Of a DNA stretch of 64,000 nucleotides, positions 1 through 12,005 are shown piece by piece (position 1 is the stretch's first letter; the number at the start of each line of letters is the position of its first letter). Both the position numbers and the translations under genes were made by a program. Source of the DNA: Deroplatys truncata. Its lineage: Eukaryota; Arthropoda; Insecta; Mantodea; Mantidae. The notes under the pieces are model-generated. The model ran no database searches. It saw only the letters and a program-made list of their open reading frames with translations, and was not told the DNA's origin. The stretch lies in assembly GCA_030765065.1 (NCBI GenBank), contig CM060978.1:116479692-116543691 (forward strand), read 5' to 3'.

Positions 1-79
1 GAAGAAGGAAATAAAATATAGTGATGAAAGGGATGATAGCAAAATTTGTGGATCAAATTATCCAACCCAGGATTTGTTT

Positions 80-205
80 AGCAATCGAGGAAAATTGCGA
101 TAAAGCCTTTGGTCAGGTTGGTTGGCTGCAGAGGTTTAAACCTGGGACCTCCCGAGTGCGAGTTGCACATTTTATAGTGGTGCTACCTCACTTGGTGTAA
201 TTGTA
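80..205 (-). repeat. tRNA-derived SINE-like fragment
   Basis: Read on the minus strand, this stretch ends in a T-arm-like box B, GGTCCCAGGTTTAAACC, preceded by a weak box A-like GTGAGGTAGCAC. This is the arrangement of a tRNA-derived SINE head. The same 'GGGAGGTCC' plus T-loop pattern recurs near 28.5 kb. No poly(A) tail or target duplication was identified, so the boundaries are approximate. Confidence 0.35.
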
Positions 206-279
206 ATACAAGGGAAAATATCCCATTCGTAATATTGTTACTAACATTAATGAGTACGTTTCATAAAACAAAATATTGT

Positions 280-1190
280 TAGCATATCCCTGAGTGATGT
301 CAGCTTCTTCTTTCTTGGCATCTAGTACAATAGAATTGTATAGTGCAAGGGAGACTGCCACAAGAGCAGAAATAATTTGGACTTTGAAGGTTTCAATTTC
401 AGATTATTCTGCTTCTTCTAATGACATTCAAAATATATTTCAAGCTATTTCCTGATCAGTTCCTAGTGATTTTTCTATGTCTGCAGGAAGAATGAGATAC
501 TTGATAACAGATGGTCTTGAACCATATTTCAAAGAAAAGGTTGTTTTAGATATACTTCAATCACCTTGTTACACAATCCAGTGTGATGAAATTACTAACA
601 ATGTTGGTAAAAATGGGCTCCAAGTAATGGTCAGATATTGATCACATTCCAGTAATCAGGTAGAGTAAGTCACTTGGAGACATTTTTCATGGGCAAGCCA
701 ACAGCTGAAGATCTCATCAAACATATCAGCTTAGCAATTGGCAATGTTCAGCTTCCCAGAAATTCATTGCTCATGATTGGCTCAGATGGGCCAAATGTAA
801 ATAAAAAAGTTCGTCTCTGGGATGAGGATATAAAAGCCATATACAGCCAGCGACTCACTGACTTAGGTTCATGTACAATTACATAGTTCATAATCCTTTC
901 TTGAAAGAACTCGTGGAATTTGGGTTTGGATATCAGTGACTTAGACATTGGCATATACGATTATTTTAAAGACTGGCCTTCCAGATGGGAGAACGTTTCC
1001 CAAATCCAGTCAAAACTGTCATTACCTAAACATAGGTTTATTAAACAGGCAACCTCAAGGTGGCTCACATTAACAGAAATGTGAAAGAATCCTAGAGCAA
1101 TGGGATGCATTGAGGATCTGGTGTGCATAATATGTTGTTTATTTTAGCTACTTCTAAAAGGGAGCTTAAAGCTGTAAATTGGTGGCTGCA
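280..1190 (+). pseudogene. Decayed hAT-type / DUF4371-like transposase gene
   Basis: Conceptual translation over several frames gives the pattern of the hAT-related DUF4371 proteins that are highly multicopy in insects. Recognisable pieces are a catalytic-region 'QCDEITNNVGKNGLQVMVRY', then 'FFMGKPTAEDL' and 'MIGSDGPNVNKKV', then 'PSRWENVSQIQSKL' and 'SRWLTLTE'. The longest open piece is 674..886 (70 codons). At least three in-frame stops and two frame changes interrupt it, so it is an inactive relic rather than a domesticated gene. The N-terminal zinc finger and the C-terminal dimerisation domain are not recognisable. The family assignment rests on remembered sequence patterns and was not tested by search. 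Confidence 0.6.
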
Positions 1191-3978
1191 TTTCTAAAAC
1201 AGGTGCTCATGTAACACTGTGCTGTGAATGTTAACAGTTTTATTTCAGTGTTCTTTAGAATGTCATAGCCTTTACCAAGACTTACCAATGAGGTATGTGG
1301 TTGCAAATGTTTTCCCAGATTTTGATATATCTGATAACCAATTAATAACAAAAAACAGTTTCTATTACAGTATGTAGAGAAATAAAGTATTTCTTTCTCA
1401 AGTACATGTTCTTTTTTTTTTTTTCTTTTTCTTTTCTTTCTTTGATACTAATAAAATTAAAATATTGTTCTTTTTCTTTGGAAACAGCTGATTAATTTGT
1501 ATAGGTGTGTGAAATAAACAAAATTATTTTTATTGTGCCACAATCTAATTTGTTTATTTGTTAACCTTTGCAACCAACCTGATGAGAAGCCTTAAATGTA
1601 CACGTTCCATTTTCTTGTTTATGCATTGGTTCACCTGAAGATAAAATCTGAACTCAATCAGTAAATGTTCAAGCTTTAAATTTAATCCACTGAAATACAG
1701 AAATTTTTAACTTATGCATTAGCTTATCACCATATATCATAATTAACATTATTTATAATAATTCCTGACTTAACAGCTTATATCTTTGATACCTTTAATT
1801 GTGCCGAGAATAAGGAAATAGGTACAGTGTACCTACTACATAAGAAGTTGACATTATTCCTTGCATAGGTATCTCATATATCACAAGAAAATTATAAATC
1901 AATGACTAATGTGTAATTTCTTATGTATATGATTTTAGCAACCATATACAGTGCAGACATTTTTGTGCACTATAGGATTCATATCATCTCCCTCTTTTCC
2001 TTATTACGTAGTGAACTATACATTAAAATATTATAATCTGTGCAGTTATTTATTCAGAAATGTGAAGTGTTATCTATTATCCATGCTTCAAATTCAGAAT
2101 GATCACGTGTCTCCTTTTATACTTTAAGAAGTTAAGAAATTTTGTCAGATGGTGAGTTAGTACCTGCAACATATTTGCTTAAGGCCACAGAAATCTTACT
2201 TAGATCATGGTATAAAAATAATATACTATTTCTAATAATAACATGTTTTAAGTAGGTATCTGCTGGTGCAAAACATTTGCCTCCAATTCTTTCTCTTCTG
2301 TTGGAGACACTATCGTATAATGTGAATCTTCCTCATGCTGCTGCTCTCCCTCTGATCCCTCATGAGACAAGTCAGACACTAGAACAAAATATTACATTGA
2401 ATACACGTGTGTCAAAACAGAAATATAAAGATGACAAGAATTATTATTTCATTTCACTTCAATTGTTTTGCTTTTATATGATAAAATTCTATTTCACAGA
2501 AATTAACTTCACAAAACAACTCTTATTTAGTGCTCAGATCAAAGTCTTAAACCCTGCATCAGTTTGTGCTAAAACATACAGCTTCAAAAGTTAGTTGTTA
2601 ATGTTGACTGTAAAATGCAGTGCAAAATGGGGGGTGACACTTTTTGTAACACGTTTTAACTACCAGTTGATATACTGTGGCAATGCAGTAGATCATGAAT
2701 GACAGAGGCATAACCATAACCTGTGTTTATTTATTTATGTATGCTGTATGATGAGAGATTCATGCTAATATGCATTATGAATGTAAAATATTATTTTGTT
2801 CTGAACAGTGTTTTGGCATCAAATGTGTCTACAACTCGACTATCTCCATCTACATGCAATGAATATGAGTAGCTAGCATTCTTGATAGTACTCATTCAAC
2901 TGCCTAACCTGTATTCAGAATATGAAATTATATTTCAAACCAAACACATAAAATAGTCTCTTGTTTATAAATACTATACTATCCATATTACCAATATATC
3001 ATGAACATTTTAATTCTTAAACACACTTTGGGAAATTAATAAGATTTAAATTGTACAGTTACTGTAGATCCGGTAAAGTTATTTACTGTACATAAAGCAT
3101 TACCTATGAATTAACAGTGGCCAAAATGTGTAGTTATTTGCCAAAATCTCCACTACAACTAAGATAGCTATAAGGGAATACATAATGCATTAATAAACAA
3201 AGCCTATGTGAAGTACAAACTATAAGTAATGGACATTTCTAGAAAATATGGTTTAAACATTATTTTATTAACTTCACACGCTTCATTTTGTTAAAGGCAA
3301 TGGTTTTGTGAAATGAATGTAAAGGTAACTGAAGATCATGATGGAGTTAATGTGATTATTTAGGGAGAAAAGTATGAGATAACTTGCAAGCTTTATGTTG
3401 TCTGATTCCTTCATCATTATCGAAAGGATTATGATAGCCGACTGCAGCATGCCCAATAAGACTGAGTTTATTGGTAAATACTATGTCATCATTGATTTGG
3501 CCTTGGAGGTCCAACACCTACAAATTAGAAGAAAAAATAAAACAAATGATTATGCTGCATATTCATGTTGCTATTAAAAAGAAAAATGTATTACCTATCT
3601 TATTTGCAACTTATTTTATTTGCCAAATCTTTCATTGCAGCATTTTTTAGCAGCTCCCACTCTGCCTGTATATTAGCTGCAGTTCTGTGTCCCGTAGTGG
3701 TGCTAGCATTATATTTTTTATGCAGCCTTCTTCCAAGTGTGCTTCTTCTGGTGCATAGTTGCACCATCTGTTTTCTTGTTCTCTAATACACCTGTACACT
3801 CTTCTACCACAGAAAGCAGTAGCAGCTTTTCAGAAGAATGCCAATTTGCTTTTCTTTCATTTTCCTTCATCTGATATGATTCTGAAAATTTACCACACAA
3901 AAACTGCAAGTTAACAGCATAATTTCATTGTAACAAAAGATTAGTTACATTTTTTGAAAATATTAGCTGTTACCAAGC
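1191..3978. other. AT-rich non-coding stretch, nothing recognised
   Basis: Only short chance ORFs occur here. There is a T-rich run near 1409-1440 and scattered AT-rich sequence, but no splice-bounded exon, RNA gene or repeat end was found. It probably belongs to an intron of, or sequence upstream of, the proline-rich gene on the + strand. Confidence 0.4.
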
Positions 3979-4118
3979 ACAGGGTGAACCAAAAGACTCC
4001 GAACTGCCTGCGCGGTATTTTTCCTGTCCACGTCTTCGGTGCTCGTTGCTGTCTGCTGCTAGCATAGAAAGACCATACAACATTTTTAAAACCACTTTTA
4101 AAGGCTTTACTTATAACT

Positions 4119-4418
4119 TTATGAAAGGTAATGCTGAAACTGGCCACTGTCATTGTTCATACATTTTTGGCACCTCTTTAAAAAACTATCCTTCATGGAA
4201 TTTTTGGGGAAATTTTCCAAATGATGACCGATGTTGTCTAATGTTTCTTTGATAAGAACCGTATGCCGTCTTTTAGATTTCTTAGCCTGAACACTTCCTG
4301 TGGCCTGAAATTTACTGTAATGTTCATGGATTGTTGTAAGGCCTGGAACTTTTACACCTGAAAATCTTTCTGCAAATCGTACTTTCACTTGGCGAGCTGG
4401 CCGAGTTAACACATACAA
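4119..4418 (-). pseudogene. Transposase remnant: HTH start fused to C-terminus
   Basis: The 99-codon frame begins with a helix-turn-helix-like segment ('FAERFSGVKVPGLTTIHEHY', then 'KFQATGSVQAKKSKRR') typical of insect Tc1/mariner-related proteins that carry a DUF4817 head. It then passes directly into the family's C-terminal motif 'SFLKRCQKCMNNDSGQFQH'. The DDE catalytic core between these parts is missing, so this is an internally deleted coding remnant. A usual full-length protein would be about 330-400 residues. Confidence 0.55.
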
Positions 4419-4440
4419 ATCATAAATAAATACACGCTGT

Positions 4441-4737
4441 GTGTATAATATAAACTTTGTTTATAGCAGCAGTGCGTTATCATGTTTTTATCATATTTCC
4501 ACATGCCCAGTGGAAAAATACTATGCAGTCGGTAATAATGTTCATAAAATACCCCTTTGGGGTAACTTAAAACTTAAAGTGTACAAGACAAACCCACACA
4601 CCCTGGAAGAATTAAAACAAAATATCCGCCAGGAAATTTCTCAACGTGAAGTATGGCGAGTGATGGATAGTTTCCTAAAGAGGTGCCAAAAATGTATGGA
4701 CAACAGCGGTGGCCAGTTTCAGCATCTCCTTTTGTAA
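4441..4737 (+). pseudogene. Transposase C-terminal remnant, inverted partner
   Basis: The last 60 or so codons read 'YKTNPHTLEELKQNIRQEI', then 'FLKRCQKCMDNSGGQFQHLL'. This is the C-terminal signature of the same Tc1/mariner-related transposase as the inverted copy at 4119..4418. The upstream 40 codons do not resemble the family, and no catalytic residues are present. It forms the right arm of the palindromic derivative. Confidence 0.5.
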
Positions 4738-4888
4738 AGTTGGTAAGTAAAGCCTTTAAAAGTAGTTTTAAAAATGTTGTATGGTTTCATCTGCGCCTTT
4801 CTATGATAGCACAGACGGCAACAGCACCGAGGAACGCAGACAGGGAAAACACCGCGCAGACAGTTCGGAGTCTTTTGGCTCACTCTGT

Positions 4889-5382
4889 ATTTCTACTTAC
4901 CAATGCTTTCATTTACTCCTTTCTCCATAGCTCTAACCTTTAAAAACGTTTGTTTATTCGCTTTAAATTCCTTAAAACGGCGGAAAGCAGTTGTGAACAC
5001 TTTTCACAAACGATGAGAAACTGCACGATCAGCACTCTGGTGTAATTATTGGTATACTAACTCAAGAGTCTTTTAACCTCCACACAAACATGGTGAAACG
5101 AATACATCCTACTTGGAAGTAACGACCACCAGGTTAATTTTATTCTATAGTTAGTGTTCTAGACTTTAGTTGCATTTGGTGAAACTGGCCCTTAATTGCG
5201 TTATCTAATAAGGAACTACAACATATTATGAAACAAAATATTATAGGTGGTTTCTAAAGAAAGTTGGAAATTCAATACCTCAAAAAATGTTTTCAAGTAT
5301 TAAGACATTGCATTTTAGACATTTTTTATTGCTACCTTTTGGTGTGAAATATACATTTATAAGTGCATACTTGCATTTACAG
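4889..5382. other. Intronic sequence upstream of a coding exon
   Basis: No gene or repeat was recognised. The last bases, 'TTGCATTTACAG', form a pyrimidine-containing splice acceptor for the exon that starts at 5383. Confidence 0.4.
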
Positions 5383-5487
5383 CATAGTCAAGATGGTACG
5401 AGTTCTCGATCATTTCCAGGTGATGTAAAGAACAGAGGGCCACCACCTCAACCACCTCCATCAAGCCAAAAGCCTACCATGCCTACG
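5383..5487 (+). CDS. Proline-rich WIP/verprolin-like protein, internal exon
   Basis: This 35-codon exon is bounded by an acceptor (TTGCATTTACAG before 5383) and a donor (ACG|GTGAGC after 5487), and is phase 0 at both ends. The peptide contains SRSFPGDVKNRGPPPQPPPS, a basic patch followed by polyproline, then KPTMPT. The composition fits WASP-interacting protein (WIP; verprolin/Vrp1 in insects), which binds actin through an N-terminal WH2 domain, profilin and SH3 domains through polyproline, and WASP at its C-terminus. The exon at 40213 has the same strand and phase and ends in the same 'CCTACG|GTGAG' context, so I join the two as one transcript across a 34.7-kb intron. The WH2 exon and the WASP-binding exon were not seen. 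Another actin-linked proline-rich adaptor is possible. Confidence 0.6.
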
Positions 5488-8400
5488 GTGAGCAACCATG
5501 TTAGTTTTTACTTACCCTGTAAGACTTTTCTTTTACTGTGCTTTATTTCTTTAATGACATATAGTGATAATGGGGTATGCCAATACAAGATTATTGTTTG
5601 TTGTAGTTATAATTATACAAATTAAAAAAAAATGCAGCATTAGGATCCATTTTATAGTAATGATAATCACAGATTGGTTTAAGCTTTTCAATTTTTGCAA
5701 TTCACAGATTATATGATTTATTGAATTTCTTTTGTTTTGATGATAAACACATGCTTTATTGGTCATTTGCTGTCATTTTTCTTTTTAACTTTTACCCTCG
5801 CCAAAGATAAGAGAAATATTATATTCCACCAAGTCAGTATTGTGGGATTTCACTGGAAATACAGATTTGAGTTCCTATGAACTTTCGCCCTCCCCAAGAA
5901 AGCATTTTAGGCGAGAGAGAAGGAGAGGAAAAGAAGTTTAGGGAAAACACTCCCACCCCAAACAACCCTTTTCTTTTACTATTTTAAAAGTACCTATCAT
6001 ATCACTGAGATATTGGGAGTCATAAATGAAATATATACCTTAAATTTTGTAAGTAGATCATGAAATTATCATTAGCGCAGGTTCACAAAACCAGGAATGG
6101 AAACCAGTACAAGAATGACAAAGTTAAAATACACGTATTATAATGTGAGCATTCACAATAATTGGAAAGCTTTCCTAGATCCTAGGAACAGGAAAGAAGA
6201 CTCGGTCCATCCTGTGTGTTATGCTCTACTATAAGATACTTTAATAAATAATAAAAATGTATTTAGAATTAAAGCAACAAAAAACCTGAGAAATGTTCCC
6301 AGAAATTGTTTATTAGATCCATATTGTGCATATAAGACTCTTCACTGTAGAAATTATTCAAGGCAGCTGTGTTATGAAACAACTGCTAGAGCTCTCTATA
6401 GTCACAAACTAGGAAAATGAAAATTTGCATCCTCCTTTCCCTCAGATTCATTAAATGTTGATTCTTCTAATGAAAGTGTACTTATAATTTGCTCATATGC
6501 AACTCATAACTGGCTATTGGCTGAAAAAGCAATAGGAAAAGTTACAACGAACAGCAAAAGCCGCAATAAATTAACAGAGAACAATAAAGAATTACAAATA
6601 GCTTTAATGTATGCTCTTAATAAAGAAATGACAATACTTTTGCAGAGGAATCAGAAATAATAATGGCTCTGTGTTTAGAAAATGTGTGTTGAATTTTAAG
6701 ATTGACTAACCTGCATTATTTTGACTGAATTGGAATCAGGTGAAAAAATATCATTGGTGAGTTAAAAACAAATAACATCCCAATGCACAAAATTGACTTT
6801 CCAATTTGCTATTGATATGTTCATAGATATACTTTTCCATTCCTTTTCCTTACTGGGAACCAAAATGTTGCATATTTAGCTTACCATTCTAGTTTCAGTT
6901 TTTGGATTATTGTGAATGGCTTTATTTTATTTAATTTTCTATAGCTGAGAAGCCATAAGAGAATAGTCAAACTTATTTACAGAAAAAAAAATGCATATCT
7001 TGTTAAAATATATAATTACAATATTAGAAGAAAACAAACAAATTCTGATGTTTTGCTGCTGTTTGAATTTTGCAATGTTTTAAGCATTTGATGTGTTCTA
7101 TTAATTGATACAGTATTAATTAATTGGATTGGTTTAATTATTAATCATTGAAAGTTGGTTGATTGTTGATTGAGTGTGCGTGTATGATGCATTCTATCTG
7201 ATTGATTACATTGTAAAATGCACTTGCAGTTGATGTTGGAGTCTCATTCCGGCAGTACTGCTGATATTTATCTTTGGCTAACTGGCATCATCCTGGGCTG
7301 AAATCCTAGCAATAGTTCAACTATGGGAGAGTACTTTTTTCGTTGATCTTGGATGTGGATTGAGGGAGAGAGAGACTTACACAGTATATAAGAAAAAAAA
7401 CAAACACATCATACATCTGTTTTAGTTCAATTAACTGGTACAAAATCGCACATCAATCACAACTTGCGTAACACAACTTGAATACCATAAATTATGCTCC
7501 AACGAAACAATTCTTCATTAGTTTCATCTGCTAAAGTCTCATGGCTTTGAAACACTGTGTGCTAATATAAACTTCTGATTCACAAAAGTTAGTAATTTCC
7601 AGATACAACATTCACAGATTTATTGTGTAACTGATACACTTAAATTTTATCTCTACCATGTACTTCTTTGACTTGTCGTTACTAATGATTTACATTGTAC
7701 ATCAACTTCCATTGTTCAACTTGGCATGAAAATCTCTCATGGGCAGACATAGATTCCACTCCAGAAGTTTTCGTAAGACTGGGCTCGAAACCAGGCAAAA
7801 ACCCTGCTTAAATATCCTTAATAATTCCCGCCATGGCAGAAGTGCAACTGTTTTTATTGGCTGAACTCCCTACATGTAATGATTTTCTCCTTGCACATAA
7901 ATCTTTCTTGCTATTTTTATGACTGCTTGACAGTAGGTCAGGGTGCGCGAAGGTAGCTTTCTCTTGATGAAGCAACGGTTAGAACACTGAAGTAGAAAGG
8001 ATCAATAAAATCAAATATTAAACATATTTAACTTACCTGTTTAAGTTAATACATAGAAAATACATAATTGGCTTCATTTGATATTACATTTGTATGTATT
8101 GTGCTATTTGCATGTTCCTGATGTCTTATTATGATTGTTATTTTTATTTATTGAGAAATTGCAGATTTTTTATGTTAACCGATGTTTGTATTTGGAAATT
8201 GAATTTATTTATTTTGGTAGCAGCCATGGCAAACTTTGGTTAAAAACTTATATATGAAAAAATCTGTGCAAGGGCAGTATACATGGATGGAATAAACAAA
8301 GTTGTTTATTCCATAAAAAGTGAAGGATTACAATAATGAATTTTGCCATGGAACTACGAATAATTTCCTTTTCTTCAGTAGCAAGTTCAGTATCTCCTTA

Positions 8401-9340
8401 GTACTCATACGGTACAGTTGTGTATCCCATCAGTACCTTAATTGTAGTAGTAATATCAGCGTTAAAACTTGGTCTCAATATTAAATTTTAAAACGCTAAG
8501 AAAGGTTTCAAATAGTAAAGAAACACGTGAAATGTAAAAGGAAAAGAGAATAAGTAAGAAAAAAATTTAACTTATGGAAAGCTGAATTCATTTCATCTTT
8601 GATAATATATCATAGAAGATAAATCTTTATCGTAACATGCCCTGAGGATATTGGAGATCTCATTGCTCATTACTTAACATTATTAAATATTTTCCACGAG
8701 CATACATTAATTTCTGACAAAATCTTACAAGTATAACATTTGTTGTCATTTTCCGTTGAAGTAGAGACACTTTTAATAATTCCGCCACAACACAAGGGAT
8801 GGCTTCCTAACTTGGTAAAACTTGTAACAAAATCTTGCATCAAAAAATATATATAATACACATAAGATAAACTTTTCTTACTCAGTCCAATATAACTATC
8901 TTAATTGTTACTAAATAACATGATTAAAATTGGTAATTAATTTCTTGGGCATAAAACTGCTTCACATCTGCCCCCATGAATTCACAGGCCTGTGAAGATT
9001 TTGAAGCACGGAATGGATTATTTTACATCATATTGGTCAAATTAGATGCTATGATTTAAAAAATAATAATAGCTTTTGCATACCACATACAGATTTTGAA
9101 AAACTCTGTTTCAAACACAAAATTGAAAGTTCAGTAACATCACTGCAAATTCCTTTTAGAACATGGTTGATTAGAATGTTTTGTTTTCTTTTATTGTCCA
9201 TAGACTTATACAAGTTTCAGACATTGTCAAGGAATCTACATTTACAATTTTCACCTATTGTATAGTACATAGTATTTACATTTTCACATTTCTTTACAAT
9301 AGATCTCTATTTACATAATAAGCTAAAGCTCTTTTTTTAT
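5488..9340. other. Start of the 34.7-kb intron; no gene recognised
   Basis: This is AT-rich sequence with only short chance ORFs. The stretch around 7240-7960 has a retroelement-LTR-like texture, with a 'TATATAAG' box near 7385 and several short GC-rich patches. No matching second copy exists in the window, so I do not call it. The intron continues to 40212 and hosts the nests described below. Confidence 0.4.
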
Positions 9341-9400
9341 TTTAAAATAGAGAGTTGAGGGTTGTTACACTACATCACTATAATATTCTTACTTGAACGC

Positions 9401-9431
9401 GTTTCGGGAGACGGCTTGTTCCCATCGTCAG
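9401..9431 (-). ncRNA. Hammerhead-ribozyme-like core (left palindrome arm)
   Basis: This is the minus-strand mirror of the motif at 9478..9508: CTGACGA, then T, a GGGA...TCCC helix, and GAAAC. Penelope-like elements are known to carry hammerhead motifs in their terminal repeats. One extra base sits between the conserved CUGANGA and the helix, so self-cleavage is unproven. Confidence 0.4.
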
Positions 9432-9477
9432 CATTTTCTCTCAACTTTTCTCTCAACAACTCAGTTGAGAGAAAATG

Positions 9478-9508
9478 CTGACGATGGGAACAAGCCGTCT
9501 CCCGAAAC
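9478..9508 (+). ncRNA. Hammerhead-ribozyme-like core (right palindrome arm)
   Basis: CTGACGA (9478-9484) is followed by one T, a helix GGGA with TCCC, and GAAAC (9504-9508). The order and spacing match the other candidate hammerhead cores in this window. Helices I and III cannot be assigned confidently by eye. Confidence 0.4.
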
Positions 9509-9599
9509 GCGTTCAAGTAAGAATATTATAGTGATGTAGTGTAATAACCCTCAACTCTCTATTTTAAATTATGACACATCACTGTTACTAGCTTCTAAA

Positions 9600-10110
9600 T
9601 CTTCAAAATTAGTCAAGCTAAAGTTCGTCTAACCTATATAAACATTTGTGTGTTAGGTATGTTTTAAGTTCACTTTAAAATCTCTTTCCTTTGTGTAATT
9701 TAACAGTCATTGGTAGTTCATTGTATAAAATCTGTCCTTTGATTAACGGATCCTTACACTTAGATTTGAGGTTAACTTGCTCTGTGTGGTAATTGTCCTT
9801 ACCTCTAGTATCATGGCTATAAAGCATACTGTTACATAACCCATTATTTTCTCTCTCTATTGCAATAACTATTACCTTATACAGATATAATCCTACCACA
9901 GTAAGAAGTTTATTTTCTCTGAAAACATTTCTTCACGAGTCTGTTAGTTAGACCATATATACATCGTAAACATTTTTTCTGTAATACTAAAACCCTATTC
10001 ATGTTAGAAATACTGGCACTTCCCCATAATTCTATACCATAGGAGATACAGGGGTAAATGATTCCAAAGTATAAAATTTGTAGCATTTTTTTGTCTAGGT
10101 ACAATGATGG
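9600..10110 (-). pseudogene. LINE reverse-transcriptase C-terminal relic
   Basis: Two minus-strand frames (9910-10104 and 9675-9899) together resemble the end of a non-LTR retrotransposon polyprotein. The first has the thumb-region pattern 'ISYGIELWGSASISNMNRVL' and then 'LQKKCLRCIYGL'. The second has 'VVGLYLYKV'-like sequence followed by the degenerate tail 'ILYNELPMTVK'. The palm motif with the catalytic aspartates is absent, so this is a 5'-truncated copy. The frame changes near 9905. The 3' end lies just beside the palindrome at 9341-9568. Confidence 0.6.
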
Positions 10111-10357
10111 TTATCTTATTGCATGTATATTGGAGCTGATTTTATTACATATGTAGTCAACATAACATGCTAAATCATATGACGCCATGTTGTACCACTG
10201 TCTGTCTTTGTTTACAGGTAATGTTGACCTATCTCATAAAATTTATTGCCTAAGATATCAACAGAAACCTATCTTAGAATCCTCAGTATAATTTTAAACT
10301 TCTCAGCGGGTCTCATTTGAAGCTGTATCGTGTTGTGAATTTTATTTGTGGAAAAAA

Positions 10358-12005
10358 ATGGCAAGTTCGAGTGGTATATCTAGGAGGGGCTGTGTGAACA
10401 ATGCTAACAATTTCTGTTATATCTGTGGGTGTTATGTGTTAAAAGCAGCAGAAAAGAAACATTACCACATTTATCAAGAGTTTGTATCTAGTCTATTTTA
10501 AAATTAAATTAGGGGATCAAGACAAAAATTTTGCTTCTCATATTGTGTGTAAAAGTCATGTTGAAAATCTAAGACAGTAGTACAAGGGAGTTCATTCATC
10601 TATGCTCTTTGGTGTTCGTATGGTATGACGTGAACAACAAAATCATTTTAGGACTGTTATTTTTGCCTGTGCAATATATCTGGATTCAATAGGAAAAACA
10701 AGGTGGGCATTATATATCCAAACTTTCCATCAGCAATTAGGCTTATGCCTCATGGACCTGATGTTTCTGTTCCATCACCACCTACATTATTACCAGAGAA
10801 TAATACTGATACTTTGAGTGTAGAAGATGATTTAAATTGGTCCCCAGACTTAGAAGATGACATTCCAAATCCATTGAGTAAGTCAGAATTAAATTATTTG
10901 CTACTGATATGGGTCTTGCCAAAGAAAAAAATCTTTTAGGACCTGGAACAAGTTTCTTCTGATACAGACATCGAGAAGAAGAGTTCTAGAAATATTTTAT
11001 AAAGAAAGGGGAACTAGTGTATTGTTGTGATATCCATAACTTGAGAGGTTGTCTTGGAACAGCTAATGAAGCAAAAGATTGGCATCTATTTATTGACTCA
11101 AGCAAGAGAAGTCTGAAAGGTGTTCTGCTGCACAATGGCAATATGTTTACTTCAGTTCCAATAGCTCACTCTATATCCCTTAAAGAAACATACCAAAATT
11201 TGTATATTGTCCTAGAAAAAATTAAACATAGTGAACACAAGTGGTGCATGTGCTGTGATCTTAAAGAGTATGGTATTTTATTAAATTAAATTGAGTTATT
11301 TATGGACGCTCTTTAACTACTATGGTTCTAGCGTCCCATTCCATATTGGGCGTGAAAGACCGGTAATTTTGCTTAGAGGCCTCTTTATCAGGCTTGAGGT
11401 TCTATGACACAGGACCACCGGCTTTACTTCCCTTCCGAAGGAAGCCATGCTAAGGATTTTTACGCCCGAAAAAAATCCATTGTGGGCCAACTAGCAGGGT
11501 ACATGAAATTCCCATGCTTTTAGTGTGAATGGGACTCTAGAGCCACAGAGAAAGACACTGGGATGAAACTAATTGGCCAAAAAGAAAATATTTAGTGCCA
11601 GGACAAAAAATGTAATAAATCATCCACTGATTGACTCTCAAAAGGTTTTGCTACCCCCGTTACATATCAAATTACGGATAATGAAGCTATTTGTCAAAGC
11701 TTTGGACAAACGTGGTCCATGTTTCCAACATCTTATACAGAAATTTCCAATGTTGTCTAAATCAAAAGTGAAAGAAGGCAGTTTTGATGGCCCACAGATT
11801 TGCAAACTCTTGAAGGACATTCATTTTGGAAATATCATGACTGCATGAGCTTGGGACTCTTTCAATGAAGTTATAAACAAGTTTTTGGGTAATGTTAAGG
11901 ATGACCAATATGAGCATATTGCTAAAACTGTTAGCGTTTAATTAGAGACAACCCTTGTCAGGACCACAAATGCAAGTCAACTCAGCATTCGTTTTCAACA
12001 AAGCT
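10358..12005 (+). pseudogene. Decayed multicopy arthropod ORF (zinc-finger plus unknown domain)
   Basis: The frame opens with ATG at 10358 and a cysteine-rich head ('NFCYICGC', later a C-X2-C pair in 'CYFCLCN'), then 'YPNFPSAIRLMPHGPDV', 'FIDSSKRSLKGVLLHNGN' and 'LLPPLHIKLRIMKLFVKALD'. These are hallmarks, from memory, of a large uncharacterised family found in many copies in arthropod genomes and presumed transposon-associated. The copy is broken by several stops and frame changes, and by a SINE insertion at about 11283-11490, after which the homologous reading resumes ('KFPCF.CEWDSRA', then the LPPLHIKL block). The biochemical function of the family is unknown to me. Confidence 0.55.
11283..11490 (-). 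repeat. SINE copy 1 (family shared with 30.1 kb and 39.1 kb)
   Basis: This is about 200 bp closely similar to 30084..30341 and, reversed, to 39098..39218. Shared blocks include 'GCGTCCCATTC.ATATTGGG', 'CAGGCTTGAGGTTCT' and 'CTAAGGATTTTTA.GCCC'. The 3' end (minus orientation) is the 'ATAA.T.AACTCAATTTAA' tail at 11283. It interrupts the decayed ORF at 10358..12005. Confidence 0.65.

Larger units (their letters stand above)
3979..4888. mobile_element. Palindromic deletion derivative of a DNA transposon
   Basis: The two ends are inverted copies of each other. The left end reads ACAGGGTGAACCAAAAGACT and the right end is its reverse complement with a few changes (AGTCTTTTGGCTCACTCTGT). Homology continues inward for about 220 bp, so each arm ends in the same transposase C-terminal coding segment, on the minus strand in the left arm (about 4000-4200) and the plus strand in the right arm (about 4665-4740). 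The centre holds one HTH segment and one further C-terminal segment. This looks like two inverted, internally deleted copies fused into one unit. Flanking 'TTACCAAGC' and 'TTACCAATGC' are similar, but I cannot call them a target duplication. Confidence 0.6.
9341..9568. repeat. 228-bp near-perfect palindrome (inverted Penelope-type ends)
   Basis: Positions 9341-9446 and 9463-9568 are reverse complements of each other over 106 bp, with a single mismatch noticed by eye, around a 16-bp spacer. Each arm contains a hammerhead-like core (CTGACGA, a GGGA/TCCC stem, then GAAAC). That pattern is shared with the arms of the Penelope-like elements at 28.6-34.3 kb. The likeliest origin is a head-to-head pair of Penelope-type terminal repeats with nothing left between them. 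As DNA or RNA it would fold into a long hairpin. Confidence 0.7.

Noticed and set aside
7240-7960. Possible solo LTR
   Set aside because: Contains a TATA-like box and GC-richer patches, but no ends, duplication or second copy were found.
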